A DNA stretch of 40,213 bases from Scenedesmus sp. ARA3 (Eukaryota > Chlorophyta > Chlorophyceae > Sphaeropleales > Scenedesmaceae): assembly GCA_004335835.1 (NCBI GenBank), contig RWJK01001701.1, positions 69,804 through 110,016 of the forward strand. The letters run 5' to 3'. A model generated the notes under the pieces. It searched no databases and had not been told where the DNA came from. It saw nothing but the letters and a program-made list of their open reading frames with translations. How positions within the stretch are numbered: position 1 is the stretch's first letter; the number at the start of each line of letters is the position of its first letter. Shown piece by piece: positions 8,944-20,351 of this stretch. The translations under genes and the position numbers were made by a program.

Positions 8944-11031
8944 CTATTCTGCAGCAGCCTCCTCAACATGTGCCTCATCTGCTGCCTCCACTGCCTCTGC
9001 CTCTGCTGGCTGCTCTGCTGTGGATGCCTCTGCCTCTGGTGCTGCGTCAGATGCCAGCTCTGCCTCAGCAGCTGGCTCATCTGCATGCTCAATGTCTACA
9101 GGTGCATCTGCTGCTGGCTCTGCCTCATGCGCTGGCTCTGCTGTTGTCTCTATGGCTGCCTCTCCTGCCGCCTCTGGCTCTGCTGCTACCTCTTCATCAT
9201 GCGACTCTTCTGCTACTTTGCCCACTTCCTCTACTGCTGGTGCCTCAGCCACCTCAATTTCTGCTACTGCTGGCATCTCTGCCATGGGCTCTGCCACTGC
9301 CTCTGCTGCTGGCTCTGGCTCTGCTGTTGGCTCAGGCTCTGCTGCTGCCTCTACTGCTGGCACTACTTCTGCTGCTGCCTCTACCTGTGGGTCTGCAGGC
9401 GCTTCTGCTGCTGCAGGCGGCATGGGCTCTGGCACTGGTGCTTGGCTTGCCTCAGCCTGTGGGGCCTCTTCATCTTCCTCATCATCAATGTCCTTGGTGC
9501 TGGTGGGCATGCGGGACACAGCAGCTGATGGCACACCCTGCAAGAGCACAGCAGCAGCAACAGCATTGCAGTGTGAGCGATGGGCATGATGTATGGGTAG
9601 CACACACTGTGCACAAGAGGTGGCTTGCTGCAATGCTGCCACCACATACCTCACTATGCCCTGCTGGGCGTCACTGAGCACTTCCTGCAAGCACCTCAGC
9701 GCCTAAGAAGCTGGGTGCAGAGTAGTATAGCTGCAAGCAGGGCATGCGCCGCATGCAGAAGCATATTCAAGTCCTGCAAGCAATACAAGACACATGCCAG
9801 CAGGCCTGTTGTCGCTGCACCCTCACCTGCAGCACGCTCTGGCTGACCTCATCGTTGATGGCATCACCAGGCGCCTCGCCAGCCAGCGAGGAGTGCTCAG
9901 AAGCTGCAGGAAGCAGTGCAGCAGGCAGGCAGGCAGCGCAGCAACAGTGGGCATCACGTGTCCTGCAACATGTGCCGCGAGGCATAAGAAAAGGCCCAGC
10001 CAGCATGATGCTGCATGCGGTGTGACAGGCATGCACAAGCCACACCCCTCAGCTGCAAGCCCATCGCAGGCTGAGTCGTCAGAGTACAGAACTGCTGACT
10101 GTGGGCTAACATCAGTTTATGCTGCACCAAGAAACATCCTTGGCAAGCAGCTATGCTGTCGCAGCTCACCAGCGGCGATGCTCATGATGGAGTGCTCTGT
10201 GGCTGCATGCAGCTGGCCAGATGTGGTGCTGCGCAGCTCCCTGCCATCTGCCATGCTGCTGCGCTTGCTCTCAATGCCGGGCGCATGGTCCTCGCAGTGC
10301 TGCGCCAGCTCCTGTTGCACTGGCTCACGGAGATGCTCATGGGGATGGTGAGGGTGCTTGACGCCGCTGATGTCGCAGGGCGCGGCAGGGTGTGCAGGCT
10401 CATCTGCATAGCATGCTGCACTCTCTGCGATGTCTGGGGCTGGAGCCTCTGCTGCTGCAGCACTTGGAGATGTGTGGCCCAGGGTCTCTTCTGCTACTGG
10501 GGTTAGGAGGGATGCGTCATCTACAAAAGGCTTGAAGATGGCCGGCTCTGCTGCTGGGTTGTGTGTGTCAGCATGGCTTGCAGGAGAGTCAACAGAAGGG
10601 TCTGCTGTTGCTGCCTTGATGGCCTGTGTTGAAGAGGCGCCGTCAGTTGACACAGCCGTTATAACAGGGCCAATGCTGACCTTCTTCTCCCCTGTGCTGC
10701 GTCTGGAGCCGTGGTTGCATGGAGCAGTTGAAGCCCCAGCTGCTGTGGTCAGGGCTCCTGGCAGTTTGTCAGCTGCTGCAGCAGCTTGATGCACCTCTGC
10801 GGAGACGTTAGGTTCATGTACAGCTCCACGGGGCGTCTGCAAGCAATTAATGGCAGTTTAGCAGCCGTAGTAAGGCAGACAGCAAGTTCCCTCCATGTGC
10901 CAAGCGACAACAGCAGACACGCCAGGACAGGCTGCGAAGCTACGGCTGAAGCTGTAAGGTTGTCTTGAAGCATTCTTCCAAGTACTTACATTTGCACATG
11001 AGGCTCCTTCCGCAGAACATGCCTGACCCAT
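8944..11031 (-). CDS. Acidic Ala/Glu-rich protein with N-terminal MGQACS lipidation motif
   Basis: Five exons agree in phase: 10990-11031, 10170-10836, 9827-9903, 9655-9684, 8944-9537. They total 1410 bp, 469 residues. The first exon encodes only MGQACSAEGASCAN before a gtaagt donor. Gly2 with Cys5 fits the known N-myristoylation plus palmitoylation pattern, so membrane attachment is inferred. The middle is low-complexity Ala/Ser/Pro/His. A short DAINDEVSQSVLQ/EVLSDAQQGI segment could form a helix. The last ~190 residues are dominated by Ala, Glu and Pro, with many acidic heptad-like runs ending EEAAAE. No catalytic domain is visible and I do not recognise the family. Intron borders (gtgagg donors at 9826 and 9654) are consistent across the gene. 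The poly-Glu/Ala tail could mediate scaffolding or cation binding, but that is speculation. Confidence 0.72.
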
Positions 11032-11796
11032 CCTGTTTCCGAAGGCAGGCCTTTTCGCGAGAAATAAACGGTGGTTCTACAGCCGTGCACACCCTACACA
11101 ATAACATTGTGGTTTATTGGTTCTTTTATAAGGCAACGAGTACTTTCAGGCCGCTCACTGCACCCTAGGGTTTGGGTGGCAGGTGTTACAGAATCGTGAA
11201 TGATCTGCGCGACACCTAAAACTGCTGAGCAGCCACGGTCGCAGAAGGCGCTAAGGACACACCAAAAATGTCTTTGTAGGCAGCTGTTGCCAATGGGACA
11301 GGCGTGCACACAAGCGCCTTCCTGCATGCCACAAACAGCAGCCGCTGCTGCGGCAGCGTGTCCGAATCAACAGACTACCCTGATCCTAGTCCTCCTCAAA
11401 CGTCAACTGCATGAAAGGAGGTAACGCGTATGCCACGTATGCAACCGTCTAATGCTGTCATGTGCGTCAGGCCACCGCACACCGACAACACCCTTCCACT
11501 AGGCTGCACAAATCCGTGTGTGATGTCATCAACCACAGATCACAGGGCATGCCTCAGCACAGTGGCCACTGTCTGACGCCCGCCAAGGGGACACACAACA
11601 CAAAACGTGTTTTGGACATTTCTTGACAAGACCAACAGCCTGTACAAGACCATGAATGCCATAGTTCTGCCCTAGAGCGTACAACCTGCACACTCACCCT
11701 CATATGCTGCCTCTGCCTTGCTGCTCCTTCAGCTGCAACTGCACACCTTGATTCTTCACTGCAGACGGCTCTGAGAACACTACACATCCCAGAGGC
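11032..11796. other. Intergenic: promoter of the MGQACS gene and 3' region of APRT
   Basis: No coding exon is recognised. A TGTAA, the usual chlorophyte polyadenylation signal, occurs on the minus strand at 11186-11190, about 600 bases past the APRT stop, and could end the APRT transcript. The stretch just above 11031 should hold the promoter of the lipidated acidic protein; no clear TATA box is seen. Confidence 0.4.
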
Positions 11797-13658
11797 TTAC
11801 TCGCCTTCCTTCTCAATCAGCACAAACAGCTTTGTGTCTCCCAGCTTGGCCCTGCCCTTCAGTGCTGGCAGCTCAATGATGCATGCTGACTCCACCACCT
11901 CTGCCCCGACCTTGCCTGCAGGACAGCAGGCACAGCAGCAGCAGCAATTATAGTTGAAAGTGACAGCTGATTTGCATGTAGCAACTGCTGTGCAACTCCA
12001 CTGGCCCCCAAGCTAGTGGCTCTCCACATACCCATGCTACTGCTGCTGATGACAAACAACTGCGTAGAAAGCACACAGCCCTTCTGGCCCTAGCTTGCTT
12101 GTTTTGCCTGTGTGCACCAAGAGTTCCAGTGTTGTCCTGCCTGAAAATTTTCCTGCTGCTACTTACACATGTACCCCTGCATTGCTGCTGCTGCTGCTGG
12201 TGGTGCTGCTTGTGCAGCTTAGCACCTCTGCTACTGCTGCTGCCGCACTTGCATGCACTGCTGCCACTGGTTATGCTGTTGACGCTATGCTGTTGCTGAT
12301 CCCAGCTGCAGCGCTTCTGCAGCTGCGACCGCACCCATTAGGTTGATGCCAGCGCGCAGCGTGCCGCCTGTTGCGATTAGGTCGTCAACCTGCAACACAG
12401 CCAAAATGAGCGCATCTATGTCAGAGTGCAGCAAGCTACGAGCAGCATGCACAGCCTCCTGGTGAACTCACACAGCCTTTTGGAGACGCAGAATCATGAT
12501 GCTACTCCTCACATGAATGCTTCAATGTTGTGCATCGCGTGCTGCATGCAGCTTCAAACCACTATGCACGGTATGTGTTTGGTGCGTGAGGTCGACCCAG
12601 GCACGATGCATGCAGCAAACCCACCAGCACTACCCGCTGCCCTGCGTTGATAGCACCAGTGTGCATCTCAATCTTGTCTGTTGAGTACTCAGTGTCGTAT
12701 GACTCAGAGATGGTTTCTCCTGCAGGCAGTAAAACAACAACATAGGATGTTGAACTCGAAGCAAGCAAGGGTGCGTGCTTGCTGACATGACTTTTGCAGC
12801 AGCATGTTGCTGGTACGCTGCATTTCCCAATGCCTCAGCTGCAGTACAACAGCCTGGACAGCATGCGCAGCTCCACTGCTGCCCCCCTAATGTCCCGCTG
12901 CACCATGCAACCAACCAGGGCATAGTTGCTTTGAGCATGGCACCCCTGCTCCTTACATGCTGCACATGCAGGCGGCTGTTTGTGCTGCCTGATGTTGCAG
13001 CAAGACCCAGCACACACACCTGGCAGCTTGCCCGGCTTGCGCAGCGGCACAAATGGCACACCCAGTGCCAGCGCCAGGGGAGCACCGAAGATCAGGCCGC
13101 GCGCCTCGAATCCTGCAGGAGATGCAGCAGCGGGGGTGACAGCACCAGGTGTGCATTGGATGTTTGGGGCAGAGGCTGTGGGTAGGATAGCTGACAGCAC
13201 CCGAGGCTGAAGCTGGCCATCTGTTTGTGCTGTTCATGATGTTGGAAACTGTATGTTGTATAACCACATTTTAATGCTCAGTGCCTGAAGAGTGCTGCTG
13301 CTTGTGGTCAACTGCGGCACATGCACGCTGCTTGCAGCCAGCAGCAGCAGGCACCAAGCTGCATTCAACAGATTGTGAAGGAGCCCCAAAGCATTGCTAA
13401 GCAGCGTCGTGTTTGTTTGCACATGTGTATGCTGTTTCCTTGCAGCTACTTGCTGTACCCACCAGCAACAACATCAACCTTCTGGTCCCTGTAGCGCTCC
13501 ACCATTGCGTCAATGGTCAACTGAAACGCCTGGGGGTTGAGAAGCAGCGTGGTGACATCCCAGAACAGGATCCCTGGCTTTGGGAAGTCGGGAATGCCGC
13601 GGATTGAGTCACTGATAATCTGGTTGCGCTGCTCCACGCTCAGGCTGGCTGCTGCCAT
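11797..13658 (-). CDS. APT: Adenine phosphoribosyltransferase
   Basis: Five exons in matching phase: 13463-13658, 13020-13112, 12625-12719, 12335-12389, 11797-11915. They total 558 bp, 185 residues, the normal length of the family. The enzyme converts adenine and PRPP to AMP and pyrophosphate in purine salvage. Diagnostic segments are [21 protein letters not shown] near the N-terminus, the adenine-binding region [31 protein letters not shown], the flexible-loop segment [19 protein letters not shown], and the PRPP-binding motif [14 protein letters not shown]. The C-terminus [19 protein letters not shown] is also typical. The protein starts [14 protein letters not shown] with no obvious targeting peptide, so it is probably cytosolic. 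Donors are gtgggt, gtgtgt, gtgggt and gtgcgg. It is transcribed divergently from the LRR membrane protein gene. Confidence 0.95.
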
Positions 13659-14478
13659 GCTGTCAGAAAGGCTGCTGGCCCTGACGTTGGCAACTGCAGG
13701 ATCTCAGCAACCGAAGCTTGATACAAGCTGATCAGCTGAGGAACTGTCGCAGGTGCCTGAGCAGGGTGAATAACAAGCAGCTTTCTAGCGGACGCACTTC
13801 GCGCCGCAGGAGTGACTCAACAGATGCTCCTAGATAAGCTTAAAACTTAAATGTGTAAGCAATAATTGTGTTACAGGCAGCAATCAGCAAACCTTCAAGA
13901 GAGTCTGCTCGTGCACAACCCTGGGCACACCAGGGTGACACACTTCCGCGTACAAGACACTGGCAAGCGCCATGCATACATTAGTTGTGCTCGTGTTTGC
14001 TTCGCTGGCGCTGCTCTTCAGCGCCTTGTCGGTTAGCATTGTCTGTTGAACAGCCTTCTGTTGCACCATCCGCCACCTTTTTCCCGCTCACATCGCACTC
14101 GAAGCCTACACAGGTAAGCATATCTGGTCCCAGGTATATTGCCTCGCAGCTATCTTGCGCATGTTCAGTAGGGCAGTTTCGACTCCTCCAGTTCCCAGCA
14201 CATTGTGTCTGTGAATAGGCTACGGATGCTTACAGCAGATCCTTGAGTTTGTTGCTTTGTGAAATCTTGGTTCGTCCGCATCCGCAGCTGCATTCGCTGC
14301 TTCCAAGGCAGCTGCTGATGACCTGGCTCCAGCTTCGACCCGCACTGCTTGCCCCTTGCCTTGCAGACTGCACACCAGCTGCGAGGCGCCTCGTGAGCTA
14401 GAACCACCACAACATTGTCCCTGGAAGCTGTTACAGGCATCAGCAGCAGCGAACAGACGCAGGAGCAGCAGCAACAGC
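13659..14478. promoter_or_regulatory. Divergent intergenic region between APRT and the LRR gene
   Basis: This 820-bp stretch separates two divergently transcribed genes and must hold both promoters and 5' leaders. I see no exon and no clear TATA element. The bases before ATG 14479 (gcagcagcaacagc) are typical of CAG-rich leaders in this window. Confidence 0.45.
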
Positions 14479-17400
14479 ATGGCACTCAGATGGCAGGCAG
14501 GCCTGCTGGCCTGCATGTGCCTGCTCCTAGGAAGCTCAGCCCTGGCTCGTGCACAGGAAGCAAGCGTTAACCCCCAGGGAATCATCATGTACAATGTTGG
14601 CAAGTGGCTGACCAGCAATGACCTGGATGTGCTGAAGGAGCTGGGTTGGACCTATGGTGGCAACCCGTGCAATGGCTGGACAGGCGTAGAGTGCAACACT
14701 GAGGGCTATGTGTCAACAATGTGAGTGCAGGCTTTCTTACTGCAGCTGTGTTAGAAGCCGCATCATTCACATGAGGATTGCAGCGACTACGTGCTGCCAG
14801 ACATAGGTTGCCAGGCAGCTGGGGAGTATCCTTGCACGTGAAGGGCTGTTGTTGCAGCTGTTCTACATAAGCCTCTGATGATTCACTGCCTCTTGTCTTA
14901 GAGCCAACATGCCTCTGGCTAGTGATGTGCAGCCCATGCAACTTGAAAGCTTGAAGGGCAGGACAACAACGCTTGGCAGTGGTGGTTGCGTCTGCTGAGG
15001 CGATCACAGTTGACATCATTGCGTCAGTTGTCTGCACAGTTATCATCTAATTTCAAGCTCGTCACCGATGCCCGTGTGTAGCAGGCTTTCTGACACTATA
15101 TATGAGTTAAATATCAACCAGTATGTGACAAACACCATGCCGTGCCCTTTGTGCTGCTGCAGCAACCTGGCAAACAAGGGCCTCACAGGCTCCCTGCCTG
15201 CAGAGACGAGCCTGTGGGGAGGCCTCACTGGCCTCACCACTCTGGACCTTGCAGGAAACGCCCTGGGCGGGCCAGTGCCCTCACAGCTGACTGCTGCAGG
15301 GCCTCAGCTGGCATCCATGTGAGTGCATTGTTTCAGCTGGAATGTGGAAGGAAGGTTGCTGCATGAGGGAGGCAGGCAGCAGTTGCAGCTGTATGGGACA
15401 TTGTTGCTTTTGTTCAGGCAGAGACGAGCAGAAATCATCTTCTGGTGCTAGGCAGGCTTTGGACAAGAGCAAGCATGTCAGGTGGCTGGTGCTGTGCCAC
15501 CAGGGCAGTTGGCAGTGGATCAAGCTGCAGCGGCAGCATCATCTGGTTGGCAGCTGGGCTGTGATTATCTTGGGCATCGAGGCATGCAGACCATAGCATT
15601 CTGCTTACGTCTAATTCCTTGCCTGCCTGCCTGCCTTTGACATGCTGCTCTGCAACAGCAACCTGAGTGGCAACACTGCCATCTGCGGCACAGCACCAGC
15701 AGGCCTCACAGGTGTTGACTCAACTGGCACAAACCTCGGCACAGACTGCTCAGCAGTGACAGACGCCACGCCCCCAGCCAACACAACAACAGATGGCACC
15801 ACAGCAGGCAATGCCACAGCCGGAACACCACCAGCAGCTAATGCCACAGACGGAGCTCCTGCACCAGCCACAGCCAACACAACAGCAGCCACGCCAGCCC
15901 CTGCGCCAGCACCTGCCGCAGCACCAGCACCGCCACCTACTGTCATCGCCAACGCACCTATCTGCAGCTGTGCACTGAAGGGCTTTGGCAGTGACGACTG
16001 TGCTACTGCGCTGAAGAACACATGCGCTGGGTCAAACCCTCCAGATGTATGCAAGGCTGGGGACCCCTCTGGTAGCGAGTCTGCTGCAGAGCAGCTGGGG
16101 CAGTACTTGGCACAGGCCTGCTTCCCTGGCCAGAACATGGACACCTCCATCTGCAACTGCGCACAGGTGGGAATTGTCACTTTTCAGTGGTTTTGCGCAT
16201 GTTATAGAACGGCAGGGGTGGCAGCGGCAGTGGGGCACTAGACATGTGCGGGTGAAGGCTGGCGGGTTTGTGCTCAGTGAGTGCACGTTGCCACGAGGTA
16301 TTGCAAGAGGATGGCGACAGCGCACAAACATTGTCAAGCAATGACCCGCATGCAGATGCGGCCGCATCCTGCACGCTTGTTCTTGCCAGGCTGCTTAGCT
16401 ATCTGCTCCTTCAATCAGATGCACGCTTCGTCTGTCAGCTGCAGAACCTGCTGGGCAACAACTTGCATTCCTCCGTCTCACAGCTCAGCTTTTGCAGTGC
16501 TATACACATTGTCACACTGCTCAATCGCACTGCTGCACTGCCTGTCCTTGCTGCTGCAGAACCTGCTGGGCAATGATTGTGCCAAGGCGCGCGTGAACCT
16601 GTGCGTTGCAAAGGACCCCAGCTGCCTTGCATTCCAGAACATCATCGACGTGAACGGCAGCACCAGCGCTGCTGCTGTCGGCCAGGTGGCACCCATGCTG
16701 GAGCAGAAGTGCCCCATCAGCGAGCCCTCAGTGCCAGGTGTCAAGGTGCGCCAGCAATGTTAGCAATCATATGATGTTACATTAGTATGGGGACTGGCAG
16801 CGGAGTTTGCTGCAACATGTGCTGTGTCAAAAGTGCCCCATCAGCAAGCCCTCAGTGCCAGGTGTCAAGGTGCGCTAGCATTTTTAGCAGCAGCTCACGT
16901 CATTCTGTCGTCATCAGCTCATCTTTATCTTTGCATTGTCATCAAATCAGTACGGCGATCTGCAGTAGAGTCCCCTGCAACCTGTGCGGGCGGTGCTGGT
17001 TAACAGCACTGGCCCACGCTTGTCGCTGCAGCTAAACAGCAGCTTGAGCATGGCACCAGTCATTGCCAGCCCTTTGGAAGGCAACACACTCGTGGGGAGC
17101 CGCCACACGTAGGCGTCCTCCTAGTGTTCCTGCAACTGCTTCAACCTGCTGGCCTTCGCTATCTCTTCACGCAGTCCACCAAGGAGTCTCTGCATCTCAG
17201 CATGGGCCAGTACATCACACGGCAGTACACCCAGAACGTCTTGCTGACATGCTGCTGCTGCTGCTGCTGCTTGTTCTGGCTCCCCACAGGCCACCATGGA
17301 ATTCCCAGACCTCAGCATGGGCCAATACATCACCCGGCAGTACACCCAGAACGTGGCAAACGCGCTGTCATCAGTGACCAACGTGCCCAGCACTTCCATC

Positions 17401-19063
17401 AGCGCCCTGGATGTGAGGCCCTTCACAGGCAGTGGCGGCAGCGGCAGGCGGCGGCGTGCGCTGCTGCAGTCCTCGGGCAACGGCGTGCAGGTGAGGATGC
17501 GGCTGAAGTTGCGGATGTTAGTAACTGCTGAGTGTGTGCAGCAGGGTGGGTAGCGTGTTGCGGTGTGGTGTCAACTGCAGTTGACAAGCAGCATCGGTGG
17601 TGAGTGCTGTACAGGTGTCCGATCCGGACACAGCGCATCGGAGCATGCCCCCCTGGCAAGGCTGTTGTCAAACATGCTTTACTGCTCAATTTAAAAAAAA
17701 CCAAGAGCTGCATTGGTGCCTGCTGCTCCTGCCTTGCTGATGTTAGGCAACGTACACTCAAATGCTCACATCCCGCCTCTTGCCCATGCCCTGCCCTTCA
17801 AACTACGCTCTGCTGCAGGCAACCTACTTCCTTGCAACACAAGACCCCTCAGGCGTGTCCACATCACTCTCCCAGGCAGCAAACGACGGCACTCTCAGCA
17901 CCCGCCTCGGCCAGTATGGCATTCAGGCACAGGCAGGCGGCCTGAAGGTGCAGTCCTTCCTGCCAGCACCCCAGGGCAGTGGCAGCAGCAGTGGCGGCTT
18001 CCCCCTGTGGGCCATCGGCCCCATTGTGGGTGGTGTTGTGCTGCTGGCGCTGCTGGCTGGACTCATCTGCTGCTGCCGCCGCAAGCGCGCCGCAAAGAAG
18101 GCAACCGAATATGCGCCAGACGCGAAGGCTGTCTCTGCCAGCGGCAGCGACCTGCCCAAATCTACATACGACTACACGCCATCTTCCCCCGGCGGTTACA
18201 CCCCAGTGACCGCAAGTGCGGCCGGTGTGGGCGCGGCAGCAGCAACAGCAGCAGCAGCAGCCAACCGCTCACCCAGCAAGGGAGATGACCTTCCAGTGAG
18301 CCGATCCATCAAGGTAATGGGCGGCCCTGAATCAGTTACAGGCAGTGCCATTACTCGCTGGGAGTCCGGCTCTAGCATGGGTGGTGGCGGCGGCAGCAGC
18401 TTCGGCCGCGCTGCTGCGCCAGCAGCAGCAGCAGCACCAGGCAGCGGCTTGACGCCGGTCCGGACGTCATCTGGCAATGTTGCAGGCAGCGTTGAGATGG
18501 CAGGCGGCGCTGCTGCTGCAGCTGCAGCCGGATCTGGCAGGGTGGGTGAGCCCTCCAGCGCTGCTGCTGGCTGGAGGAGCAATGTGAGGCCAGCTTCTGG
18601 GCAGCTGCCGGCGAGTGCTGGGGCAACCAGCAGCATGGCAGCCACGGCTGGCAAGAGCGGCCAGCAGGCTGAGAGGGCCAAGTTCTGGGCGCAGTTCCAG
18701 GAGACGTGGCAGCAGGTGGGGTGACACGGCGTGCGAGGGAGGCAGCAGTAACTTTAACAGTGCTGCTTGTCGACATGGCAGCAGCAGCGCATTTGTGTTT
18801 GGCTGCCTGACCTTGTGTGCTTGCAGTCACATGCGCTACCTCATGAATGAGCAGGAAGTGTTGAACCATACGCCTGTATATTGATACCGGTATACGCATG
18901 TACATATGTGGTCACCAAGACATGTGCGCTGAATCTGCCCTCCTTGCGCTGCCACTGCTACCTGCAGGTGCGCCAGACGCAGAACATCAACGACGGCGAG
19001 CCAGGCACCCCCAGCTCTGGCACTAACTGGACAGACGTGACAGGCACAGACTCGCGGCGGTAG
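14479..19063 (+). CDS. Type I membrane protein with leucine-rich repeats and Cys-rich ectodomain
   Basis: Seven exons in phase: 14479-14720, 15163-15318, 15659-16166, 16560-16745, 17290-17490, 17819-18715, 18968-19063. They total 2286 bp, 761 residues. A signal peptide (MALRWQAGLLACMCLLLGSS) is followed by an LRR N-terminal cap (LTSNDLDVLKELGW, NPCNGWTGVEC), one or two LRRs (LTGLTTLDLAGNALGGPVPS), and a Thr/Ala/Pro stalk with several NxT sites. Then come Cys-rich segments (APICSCALKGFGSDDCATAL, NDCAKARVNLC), a basic GRRRRALLQ site, a membrane span (FPLWAIGPIVGGVVLLALLA) and CCCRRKRAAKK stop-transfer. The cytoplasmic tail of ~270 residues is Ser/Gly/Ala-rich with no kinase domain. LRR exons start in phase 2, as is common for LRR genes. 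A surface receptor or adhesion role is inferred only. The RRRR site could be a processing site. Confidence 0.85.
16437..16461 (+). repeat. Copy of an LRR-gene acceptor and exon start inside its intron
   Basis: The sequence ctgcagaacctgctgggcaa here repeats the acceptor and first bases of the exon that starts at 16560, about 120 bases upstream of the real site. It offers a competing acceptor whose frame soon diverges. Confidence 0.8.
16829..16876 (+). repeat. Copy of an LRR-gene exon end with donor
   Basis: This stretch repeats nearly exactly the last ~40 bases of the exon ending at 16745 and its gtgcg donor (encoded KCPIS-PSVPGVK). It lies ~85 bases inside the following intron. Confidence 0.88.
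17190..17245 (+). repeat. Copy of the start of the next LRR-gene exon
   Basis: cctcagcatgggccagtaca and the following bases repeat the exon segment at 17308-17352 (encoded LSMGQYITRQYTQNV) inside the preceding intron. A CTG-rich stretch then leads into the real acceptor at 17289. With the copy at 16829, this intron carries a partial exon copy near both ends. Confidence 0.88.
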
Positions 19064-20351
19064 AGATGTTGACAACATTGCAGCAGCGCCAGTTCTGGGG
19101 GCAGCGGATGCGGTAAACTTGCAGGCCGTGCCGTGTTTCTGGGTGCTGCAACTGCAGCGCAGCGTGACAAGGGGGCATTCAGCATACTTTTGTTGGTTGT
19201 TTTTTAGTTGCCCGTGACTGATCGTCATTGTTGGAGACAGCGTGACCCTTCTGCTAGCTGGTTGTTTTCATCACACATCCTGTGATTTAAAGTGCATCTC
19301 TGTTGCACCAAAGGTTGAATGAATGGGGCATGGCAGCAGGACTTGAGCAGGTGAGACAAGCTTGTGCTGCAGGCACAGAGCCACTGGTGATCTGGGATGG
19401 GTGATGGCATATTAAGTTGTGTGGTTGCTTATGGATGTGACTCATTACCACAGCTGTGATTGCGTGCAGCAGGATGTGCAGTTGCTACTTCGGGTTGAGG
19501 CCGGCTGTCTGTTGCTGCTGTTATGTGATCTTATGTCATGCCTGGTCAGCTGGGGTTCTTGTTGAATGGCAGCGATGTGCTGCAGCTGCAATCGGTGTGT
19601 GTGCATGCAGCTGTGTCCCTGCAAAGCAGTGATGATGTTTGAGGCAGTTATATTAACTGGCCATATACGGGCACGATTACATTGTGTATTGCGCATGCTA
19701 GTGCGATGCACAATTGCTGTACTGCGTCGGCGTAATGCAGCAGCGCACGCTGCTTGTGTGCTGCTTGGAGCGTTCTAGTGTGCATGCTTGAACAACAGTG
19801 GAGCAGCAGAGATTGACAGCGATGCACTCACCAGCTTGCGCCAAGTTTAAGCATGGCAGCTTGGCAAACAGCAAAGACATGATTATGCAGGCTGCCAGCT
19901 GCGTCAGTGAGGTTGTGACGTGTTGCTTCTGTTGCGGCGTGCAGCAGCATATGCTGTGCTTGCAGTTTACATCAAGGAAGTGTACTCTGCAGCAGCCTGA
20001 TGCGTTGGTGTCCATCGAAACTACAAGTATCAGTTTACGGTGCCACGTAGTACCCTCACTATGCATCGTGTGTTGCCAAGCCCTATCTATGACGACGTGC
20101 GTATGCCATATTGACGCGTGACACTCCCAAACTCTGTGTCACAGCAGCAGAACAAGAGACTAACATATGCCATCCGTCACGGTGACATGACCAGAGCACG
20201 ATTCCGTTTATTAAGCCAATGACGGGCTCGTGCAGCAGTGCAGCATAGCCCAGGCTGCTGTGATCTGACGCAGGCCTGCATCTGCTAGACCCCGCCATTG
20301 ATGGCGCTGCTGGCAGAGTCACATGGTGAAACTCCGGCCCTAACCAGCTAC
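19064..20351. other. Intergenic between convergent genes, no gene recognised
   Basis: This stretch lies between the stop codons of the LRR gene (plus) and the Cys-rich secreted gene (minus), so it should hold two 3' untranslated regions. Open frames here are short, lack family features and have no matching splice sites. No RNA gene is recognised. Confidence 0.5.

Noticed and set aside
8802..9677. Leu/Pro-rich plus-strand ORF of 291 codons
   Set aside because: It is antisense to the Ala/Glu-rich exon; GCN codons read in reverse give Leu/Ser/Cys runs. The minus-strand chain has consistent splice phases.
10749..10973. Alternative frame with RRPVELYMNLTSPQRC
   Set aside because: It looks protein-like but ends at a stop after ~75 codons, while the overlapping frame joins exons on both sides in phase.
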